Below are positions 1 to 5,379 of a DNA stretch of 8,497 nucleotides, in pieces; within the stretch, counting starts at the first letter, position 1; each line of letters starts with the position of its first letter. The position numbers and the translations under genes were made by a program. The stretch is from an uncultured Bacilli bacterium (GTDB lineage Bacteria > Bacillota_I > Bacilli_A > RF39 > UBA660). The notes beneath the pieces were generated by a model, which saw only the letters and a list, made by a program, of their open reading frames with translations, was not told where the DNA came from and ran no database searches. The stretch lies in the NCBI GenBank assembly GCA_947626215.1, contig CANQRJ010000057.1, forward strand, positions 1-8,497, in the 5' to 3' direction.

Positions 1-122
1 ATTCCTGTTGCAAGACTTGTAATTAAAAGAAAATATTCTTTACTCTCCTCACTTCCATTTAAAAATAATTTTTTTACAACCCGATCATTTAATAATGGGT
101 AATTCATTTCTTTTTGTTTCAT
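1..122 (-). CDS. Partial: N-terminus of an Rpn-like PD-(D/E)XK nuclease / putative transposase family protein
   Basis: Only the first 40 codons are in the window; the gene continues past base 1. The ATG at 122-120 is preceded by an AGGGAGGA Shine-Dalgarno (131-138) at 9-base spacing, and that by a near-consensus promoter, so the start is well supported. The peptide begins MKQKEMNYPLLNDRVVKKLF and continues with a Gly-Ser-Glu-Glu-Ser stretch and an ITSLATG segment. The 'LLNDRVVKKLF...' opening followed by a short polar loop and an aliphatic helix resembles the N-terminus of Rpn family recombination-promoting nucleases, often annotated 'PD-(D/E)XK nuclease family transposase', which are common in gut Bacillota. 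The catalytic residues of that family lie further in and are not visible, so activity cannot be judged. It is separated from the polymerase operon by two terminators and has its own promoter, so it is a separate transcription unit and probably an accessory gene. The family call rests on pattern memory alone. Confidence 0.6.
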   Translation of the reverse strand, partial: MKQKEMNYPLLNDRVVKKLFLNGSEESKEYFLLITSLATG

Positions 123-130
123 TTTTTCAA

Positions 131-138
131 TCCTCCCT
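131..138 (-). promoter_or_regulatory. Shine-Dalgarno of the left-edge gene
   Basis: Minus-strand AGGGAGGA with a GGAGG core, 9 bases before the ATG at 122. It fixes the start of the partial nuclease-like gene; a second in-frame ATG five codons later has no comparable site. Confidence 0.75.
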
Positions 139-150
139 GTTTCTAATCAC

Positions 151-179
151 ATTGTACTACTCATACATACGTATGTCAA
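151..179 (-). promoter_or_regulatory. Sigma-A-type promoter of the left-edge gene, overlapping a 12-bp palindrome
   Basis: Read on the minus strand, a perfect -35 TTGACA (179-174) is followed by a 17-base spacer and a -10 TACAAT (156-151). Transcription would start near base 144, giving a leader of about 22 bases that holds little more than the ribosome binding site. The 12-bp perfect palindrome ACATACGTATGT (165-176) covers the end of the -35 box and the first part of the spacer. A dimeric repressor bound there would block RNA polymerase. A promoter this close to consensus is expected to be strong unless repressed. Confidence 0.75.
165..176. promoter_or_regulatory. Palindrome ACATACGTATGT, candidate operator
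   Basis: Perfect 12-bp inverted repeat with no spacer, placed across the -35/spacer of the promoter for the left-edge gene. Its shape (TACGTA centre, A/T-flanked, perfect dyad) resembles operators of TetR-like dimeric repressors, but no regulator gene is in the window and the assignment is inference from position and symmetry. It is too close to the start of transcription to serve as an RNA hairpin. Confidence 0.35.
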
Positions 180-215
180 GCATTTTGTTGGCTATTATTT
201 TATATTAAAACAAAT

Positions 216-243
216 AAAAAAAGTTCTAATATTTTAGAACTTT
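216..243 (-). terminator. Intrinsic terminator, distal of two after the polymerase operon
   Basis: A 10-bp perfect stem (234-243 pairing with 220-229, arms AAAGTTCTAA / TTAGAACTTT) with a 4-base loop. On the minus strand it runs directly into a T-rich tract (TTTTTTTATTTG including the arm). The plus strand has no T tract after the stem. The stem has only two G-C pairs, so it is weak alone; it lies downstream of another terminator and just ahead of the promoter for the left-edge gene, so it would insulate that gene from read-through. Confidence 0.7.
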
Positions 244-270
244 CATCATCTCTACTCAGAGTATGTCAGG

Positions 271-298
271 AAAAAATGTTCTCTTCTTATGAAGAGAA
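271..298 (-). terminator. Intrinsic terminator, proximal one after the polymerase operon
   Basis: An 8-bp stem (minus strand TTCTCTTC, loop ATAA, GAAGAGAA; 298-279) followed after two bases by six T residues (276-271). It lies about 70 bases past the stop codon of the 155-residue gene and is probably where most polymerase-operon transcripts end. It is also a suitable end for the possible small RNA starting near 326. Confidence 0.65.
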
Positions 299-300
299 TT

Positions 301-325
301 GCTTTCAAAAGTTTTCTTTGAAAGC
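301..325 (-). other. Perfect 9-bp hairpin without a T tract
   Basis: Arms GCTTTCAAA and TTTGAAAGC separated by a 7-base loop. It lies between the stop codon of the upstream gene and the proximal terminator, separated from the latter by two bases. It has no T tract on the minus strand (AATTC follows), so it is not a terminator by itself. It could protect the 3' end of the operon mRNA, or be the 5' hairpin of a short RNA. No protein fits in this interval. Confidence 0.6.
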
Positions 326-332
326 TCCTATC

Positions 333-360
333 ATTCTACCTTTTTTTCTTATCATTGCAA
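333..360 (-). promoter_or_regulatory. Possible promoter for a ~55-nt hairpin RNA
   Basis: Minus strand TTGCAA (360-355), 16-base spacer, TAGAAT (338-333). The -35 matches the consensus in four of six positions and the -10 in five of six. A start near 326 would place the 9-bp hairpin at the very 5' end of the transcript and the T-tract terminator at its 3' end. In DNA this AT-rich such matches occur by chance, so the call is tentative. Confidence 0.3.
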
Positions 361-365
361 ATTTT

Positions 366-833
366 TTAACTTATTTTTCTTTGTAAAGTAGGTCCTTCTA
401 AATCATCTTCAAAACGTTTTTTAGAGTATTCATTGGCAAACCGAACTTCGTTATCTAAGTAGGTATATTTTCCGATGGAAGAAAAGAAGGTAATGTCATA
501 ATCATCTATTTTTAAATAATCTTCTTTGGAGTTTATTATGTAATCTTCTTCTATGGTTGCATATTCTTCATAATCCGAATCAAGTGAGATGTCAGAATCT
601 AAATCTTGAATAAAAGAATTGACTTCTTCTAAATTTTTAAAAAGGATGGGGTTATTTCCATAAGTATAACGGTACCCATATTCCCAAGAAACTCCCATAG
701 GTTGTTCTTTTATAATTCGATTTAATTCATCAAATGTTTCAAATGAAATCCATTTCTTTTTTCCCATTTCATCTACTGTTTCTAGTATGTATACTCTACT
801 TACAAACTCAAAAATATTTTTATTTTGTTCCAT
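366..833 (-). CDS. Unknown acidic protein, 155 aa, in the polymerase operon
   Basis: I do not recognise this protein. It starts at ATG 833-831, six bases after an AGGGG ribosome binding site (840-844), and ends with TAA. It has no signal peptide, membrane segment, cysteine motif or nucleotide-binding motif. It is strongly acidic: about 34 Asp/Glu against 18 Lys/Arg, with 13 tyrosines. The acids and tyrosines concentrate in residues 77-113 (motifs such as SDYEEY, EEDY, KEDY, DDYD). The first half (1-75) is mixed and could fold as a small alpha/beta domain, with a Gly/Tyr-rich stretch around 52-60; the last 35 residues are more basic. It follows polC by 16 bases with no terminator between, so it is very probably transcribed with dnaE and polC and is likely cytoplasmic. 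A replication-related role, or a DNA-mimic-like acidic surface, is only a guess from charge and neighbourhood; it may equally be an unrelated passenger. Confidence 0.8.
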   Translation of the reverse strand: MEQNKNIFEFVSRVYILETVDEMGKKKWISFETFDELNRIIKEQPMGVSWEYGYRYTYGNNPILFKNLEEVNSFIQDLDSDISLDSDYEEYATIEEDYIINSKEDYLKIDDYDITFFSSIGKYTYLDNEVRFANEYSKKRFEDDLEGPTLQRKIS

Positions 834-839
834 TTTTTA

Positions 840-844
840 CCCCT
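840..844 (-). promoter_or_regulatory. Shine-Dalgarno of the 155-aa gene
   Basis: Minus-strand AGGGG, six bases before the ATG at 833, lying wholly within the 16-base gap after the polC stop codon (852-850). It supports genuine translation of the small gene and its start. Confidence 0.65.
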
Positions 845-849
845 ACTTT

Positions 850-3800
850 CTAAAATAAACTTAATTGACTTGTTTCAGGCATTGAGCCAAAGATTCCCAT
901 TGTACGCATTTTTTCAATGGTCGTTTGATTTACTTTTCCACGAATTTGAAAGTCTTCAATACTATAAAATGATTTTTCATTTCTTTCTTCCATAATTTTG
1001 GTTGCAACGGCATCCCCTAGTCCATCTAAAGAACGAAATGGTAAAATTAAAGCATTTTCACTTTCTTCCATAATAAAGTTTACTCCATCACTTTTTTCAA
1101 TATCAATCGTTTTAAATTTGATTCCTCTTGCCGATGCTTCTAGAGCAATACGAAGAGTTTCTAATACGGAGGACTCTTTATTCGTCATGTCATAGCCTTT
1201 ACTTTGTAAATCCATAATTTTTTGACGAATGGCATCATACCCTTTTACCATGGCATCGACATCGAAATCCGTAAGTCTTGTTGAAAAATAAGTAGCATAA
1301 TAAACAAGAGGTTTATGAACTTTGTACCAAGCAACACGGAAAGCGCTCATTACATAGGCTGCGGCATGTGCTTTTGGAAACATGTATTTGATTTTAAAAC
1401 AAGAATCGATAAACCATTTTGGAATTTTTGCTTTTTCCATAATGTCTTTATATTCGGCCCATGTGTTTGGATCTTTGGTTGCTTTTCCTTTTCTTACAAA
1501 TTCCATAATTTTAAATGCTTTAAAAGGTTCAAGTCCTCCATACATGAGTTCTACCATGATGTCATCTCGACAACCAATGACTTTACTAAATGGTACAACA
1601 TTATTTTGAATGAGTTCTTGAGCATTTCCTAACCAAACATCGGTCCCGTGAGAAAGTCCTGATATTTTTACTAATTCGGCAAAGGTTTTTGGTTTGGTAT
1701 CTTTTACTAATTGAATCGTGAATGGGGTACCAAACTCTGGGACACCCAATGTTCCTGTATCGCAAAGAATTTGATCTGGTGTGACACCTAGTGCTTTTGT
1801 ACTCGTAAAAATGCTCATCGTTTCTTTATCGTCTAATGGAACTTTTGTGATATCATCACCGGTTAAATCTTGAATCATTCGAAGTTGAGTTGGGTCGGTG
1901 TGTCCTAATATATCTAGTTTCAAAACACATTCATCAATGGCATGGTAATCAAAGTGAGTTGTTCGCCAAGCACTGGTTGGATCTTCGGCAGGATATTGAA
2001 ATGGGGTAAAGTCATAGACCTCTTTATACCCAGGGATAACAACAATTCCTCCAGGGTGTTGACCCGTCGTTCTTTTACATCCTGTACAACCAATGGCAAG
2101 TCTTTCAATTTCGATATTTCTTAAGATTATATTTTTAGCCTCACAGTACCCTTTTACATAACCATAAGCCGTTTTCTCGGCTACAGTTCCAATGGTCCCG
2201 GCACGGTAGACATTATCTACACCGAATAAAACTTTTGTGTATTCATGAGCACTTGCTTGGTTTAAATCGGAAAAATTCAAATCAATATCTGGAACTTTGT
2301 CGGCATTAAAACCTAAGAATGTTTGAAATGGAATGTCATGGCCTTCTTTATGTAAAGGGGTATTACATTTAGGGCAATTTTTATCAGGTAAATCATATCC
2401 ACATTTGTAAGTGTTTCCTAATGATTCGCCACTTTCATCTTCGAAATAACTGCTTTTACAATTTGGGCATCGGTAGTGAGGTGCTAAAGAATTCACTTCA
2501 GTAATTCCCATTAAATTGGCTACAAAACTAGAACCAACGGAACCTCGACTTCCTACTAAAAATCCTTCGTCGTTAGAGTGTTTGACTAATTTTTGAGCAA
2601 TTAAATAAATGACATCGAAATTTGCTCCAATAATCGCGGTCATCTTTCCTTTTGCCGCGGCCATTAAGTCTTCGTTAGAGGACTCTTGGTCTTCTATTCT
2701 TAAACTATCAAAGATTTCTTTTTGAACGGCATCTGGTCCTTTTAAAACTACTTCATGTAATCTTTTATAAATGACTTGTGGTTCTTCAGACCCTGCATTT
2801 TTCTTCACAGCATCGATAAAAGGGGCTCCATAAAGCTCTAGAGCGATTCTTTCTTCAATGTGATAAGGTAAAGGCTCTCCATACCACTCTTTTGCTTTAT
2901 TATAAACCATTTCGGTCACGGTCATTTGAGAGTTTTCAATAACTGGTGCGAAAGGAATTCCATGAGTATTTGGGATAACTTCTACTTCTTCGATTTGATC
3001 GGCTAAGTTATTTGTATTTGTTACTACAATTTCATAAGCCACTTCTTCTCCTAAAAAGGCAAAGTCTTCAAGCATTTCTTTCGTTGTTTTAAAATACATA
3101 TTTGGAACTTCTAGTCCTCTTCGATTTAATGGATGCAATTTTCCATTGAATTTTTGATTTACGATGATTTCACGGTAAATCTTATCTTCTTTAGTTAAAT
3201 TATGAACATCTCCCGTTGCTACAACAGGTTTTCCGGCTTCTTTTGCAACTCTTACAATTCTTTTTAAATATTCTTCGGCCTCGACGCGATTGCTAAATTT
3301 TTGATCAGGTCCGATTAAATGAGTAAATGCAGAAATAGGTTGAACCTCAATATAATCATAAAAACTCATCATGTTTACTAATTCTTCATCTTCTTTGGAA
3401 CCTGCTTTATCAAAAATTTCGCCATTAATACATCCTGAACCTAATAATAATCCTTCTCTTAAGTCATTTACTTCTTTTCGAGGAATTTTAGGTTGTTCAT
3501 TTTTATATAAATATTTGGTATTGGCTATGGAAACGATTTTAAATAAGTTTTTTAAGCCTACTTTATTTTTTACAAGCATCGTCGCGTGAAATGGAAATGC
3601 GAACCGGACTAAAGACTCCATATCAATGTCTTCTAATAACTGAGTAGTGGTAGCAATATTACGGTCAAATAAAGTTTTACACATTTTATAAAAAGCAAGG
3701 GCCGTTCCTTCGGCATCATAATCGGCACGATGGTGTTTTTCTTCGTCCCATGGTACATCAAGTCGTTTTGTGAGTGTTTGAAGTTTGTGATTCGGCCACT

Positions 3801-5379
3801 CAGGATGTAACATTCTTGCCATACTCATCGTATCAATAACGGTATAAGTAAATTCATCTAAATTGTATTTATTACAAGCGGCTTTCATAAATGAAATATC
3901 AAATTTGGCATTATGGGCCACCATCGGACAGTCCCCTGCCCATTCAAAGAATCGTTTCGTGACATTTTCTTCATTATCTTTTCCTTTTAGCATTTCATCG
4001 GTGATAAAAGTTAGTTCTGTAATTTTTTTAGGAACGGGACGGTGAGGATCTATTAATTCGTCAAATCGATCTAAAATCACTCCATTTTTGATTTTCACGG
4101 CTCCGATTTCAATCATTTGATCGGATCCGGCATAAAAACCGGTTGTTTCTGTATCGAATACGACATAGGTTTCTTCTAATAAATTATATTCTTTACTATT
4201 ATAAATGACATCGACATCATCATTTACTAAGTTCATCTCGGCTCCGTATAAAACTTTAAAACGATCTTTTCCTTCTTTTCCTTTGTTATAGGCATTTACA
4301 GTGTGAAAAAGTTCAGGATAAGCTTGAACACAGTTATGGTCTGTCACGGCGACGGCTTTATGACCTAGGGCAATTGCATGTTTTACAATATTTCTTGGAT
4401 CTTTTTCTTCATAAGGAACGACAGAGTCCATCGCACTCATCATGGTATGTGCATGAAGTTCCACTCTTTTTAATTCGGCATCGTCTTCCATTACTTCATC
4501 TTTGGATGGAATTTTCTCCATATTTCGAATGGCAAGGACTAAGTCTTTTGCAAAATTATCATATTCTACATTTCCTTCCATTCGATACCAAGAACCAACT
4601 TTAATTGATTTTAAAATACTAAGATATTTCTTTTTGTCTTTTTGAAATATTTTGGCTAAAATGGAATTCGTTTTATCACTTACTTTTAATGTAATGATAT
4701 TAATGGTATCTCTTTCGAAGGAATCGACGCCAAAAACATAAGCCTCAAAAACTACATTTTTGGCATCACTTCCAACATTTGAAATGGAAGTCGGCTCTTT
4801 ATCAATTTCTTTTCCCACGATAAGATTTCCTTCTATTTTAGGGGTTTCTTCAATGACTTTGGTTTCTTTTTTACTAGCCTCAATTTCTTCTTTGACACTT
4901 TTTTGTAATTCTTCGTTAAAAACAGTTTTACATTCTACATCCTCTAATCCAAATAAATGAATTTCTTTTTTAATGTTTTCAAATTCTTCTTTCATTCCTT
5001 CTTCTTCGGTTTTATTTGACACTTCAAAAGTAAGGGTATGATCCCTTAAAGAAAAGTGTTCTAAAATACTTCCTAAAGATGGCTTTTTGATACGAATGAT
5101 TTTTAAGATATTTGTCACATATTCTAAGAGATCTTCTTCCGTCACTTCTTTATAATGAAATGTTATTTTACAAGGAGATTCTCCATGAATTTTATTTAAC
5201 GCCGTGGTTACTAAGAGATTCGCGACTTCATAAGGTAAGACTTTTTCCTCGCTAAAAATGACTTCATAGTATTTTTCCATTTTGTGAAATAACACTTTTT
5301 CAATTTCTAAGTCTTTTAATTCTTCCTCACTGCCTTCATAAGAAATGCTATTTAAAAATCTTTTTACTTCCTCTTTCAT
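850..5379 (-). CDS. polC: DNA polymerase III alpha subunit PolC, Gram-positive type, with proofreading exonuclease
   Basis: Main replicative DNA polymerase (dNTP addition plus 3'-5' proofreading) of the cytoplasmic replisome. The 1509 residues are somewhat longer than B. subtilis PolC (about 1437) but in canonical order. They comprise an N-terminal domain, a charged linker (about 165-205) and an OB fold (about 209-291). A PHP domain follows, with H309-A-H311, D347-H348, E381 and a distant D724-V-H726, so its metal site looks intact. Inserted in it is a DEDDh exonuclease (about 404-575) with D409/E411, D494 and H550...D555. The polymerase core has GSRGS at 943-947, a zinc-knuckle-like Cys cluster (C971, C974, C1002, C1005, extra C993), catalytic D1031/D1033 in PDIDLNF, and D1156 in KLDILG. 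A helix-hairpin-helix region starts near 1448. The protein ends in QLSLF, the sliding-clamp-binding pentapeptide. The ATG overlaps the dnaE stop codon (ATGA) and has a GAGGGAG site (5387-5393) seven bases upstream. No frameshift or missing catalytic residue is seen. Confidence 0.98.
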   Translation of the reverse strand: MKEEVKRFLNSISYEGSEEELKDLEIEKVLFHKMEKYYEVIFSEEKVLPYEVANLLVTTALNKIHGESPCKITFHYKEVTEEDLLEYVTNILKIIRIKKPSLGSILEHFSLRDHTLTFEVSNKTEEEGMKEEFENIKKEIHLFGLEDVECKTVFNEELQKSVKEEIEASKKETKVIEETPKIEGNLIVGKEIDKEPTSISNVGSDAKNVVFEAYVFGVDSFERDTINIITLKVSDKTNSILAKIFQKDKKKYLSILKSIKVGSWYRMEGNVEYDNFAKDLVLAIRNMEKIPSKDEVMEDDAELKRVELHAHTMMSAMDSVVPYEEKDPRNIVKHAIALGHKAVAVTDHNCVQAYPELFHTVNAYNKGKEGKDRFKVLYGAEMNLVNDDVDVIYNSKEYNLLEETYVVFDTETTGFYAGSDQMIEIGAVKIKNGVILDRFDELIDPHRPVPKKITELTFITDEMLKGKDNEENVTKRFFEWAGDCPMVAHNAKFDISFMKAACNKYNLDEFTYTVIDTMSMARMLHPEWPNHKLQTLTKRLDVPWDEEKHHRADYDAEGTALAFYKMCKTLFDRNIATTTQLLEDIDMESLVRFAFPFHATMLVKNKVGLKNLFKIVSIANTKYLYKNEQPKIPRKEVNDLREGLLLGSGCINGEIFDKAGSKEDEELVNMMSFYDYIEVQPISAFTHLIGPDQKFSNRVEAEEYLKRIVRVAKEAGKPVVATGDVHNLTKEDKIYREIIVNQKFNGKLHPLNRRGLEVPNMYFKTTKEMLEDFAFLGEEVAYEIVVTNTNNLADQIEEVEVIPNTHGIPFAPVIENSQMTVTEMVYNKAKEWYGEPLPYHIEERIALELYGAPFIDAVKKNAGSEEPQVIYKRLHEVVLKGPDAVQKEIFDSLRIEDQESSNEDLMAAAKGKMTAIIGANFDVIYLIAQKLVKHSNDEGFLVGSRGSVGSSFVANLMGITEVNSLAPHYRCPNCKSSYFEDESGESLGNTYKCGYDLPDKNCPKCNTPLHKEGHDIPFQTFLGFNADKVPDIDLNFSDLNQASAHEYTKVLFGVDNVYRAGTIGTVAEKTAYGYVKGYCEAKNIILRNIEIERLAIGCTGCKRTTGQHPGGIVVIPGYKEVYDFTPFQYPAEDPTSAWRTTHFDYHAIDECVLKLDILGHTDPTQLRMIQDLTGDDITKVPLDDKETMSIFTSTKALGVTPDQILCDTGTLGVPEFGTPFTIQLVKDTKPKTFAELVKISGLSHGTDVWLGNAQELIQNNVVPFSKVIGCRDDIMVELMYGGLEPFKAFKIMEFVRKGKATKDPNTWAEYKDIMEKAKIPKWFIDSCFKIKYMFPKAHAAAYVMSAFRVAWYKVHKPLVYYATYFSTRLTDFDVDAMVKGYDAIRQKIMDLQSKGYDMTNKESSVLETLRIALEASARGIKFKTIDIEKSDGVNFIMEESENALILPFRSLDGLGDAVATKIMEERNEKSFYSIEDFQIRGKVNQTTIEKMRTMGIFGSMPETSQLSLF
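5376..5379 (-). other. dnaE-polC ATGA overlap (translational coupling)
   Basis: The four bases read ATGA on the minus strand: TGA ends dnaE and ATG starts polC. The polC Shine-Dalgarno (GAGGGAG, 5387-5393) lies within the last dnaE codons, seven bases from the ATG. This arrangement normally means that ribosomes finishing dnaE re-initiate on polC, tying the amounts of the two polymerases together. Confidence 0.9.

Noticed and set aside
308..337. Tiny minus-strand frame MIGAFKENF (ATG 335-333) before the hairpins, as a leader peptide
   Set aside because: The possible ribosome binding site is too close (about four bases) and there is no downstream gene within attenuation range; the ATG also overlaps the putative -10 box.
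1315..1632. Plus-strand open frame of 105 codons opposite polC, and similar shorter ones across 998-5660
   Set aside because: All lie antisense to conserved PolC/DnaE domains, have shadow-like composition and no recognisable domains or start signals.
3715..4155. Exonuclease domain inside the PHP domain of PolC as an unusual insertion or fusion
   Set aside because: This nested arrangement is the normal architecture of Gram-positive PolC, with all DEDDh residues in place.
5376..5378. Mycoplasma-type code with TGA as tryptophan, since reading through the dnaE TGA adds only four codons before TAA
   Set aside because: Tryptophan positions checked in PolC use TGG and no in-frame TGA occurs in the long genes, so the standard bacterial code fits; the ATGA overlap is the simpler explanation.
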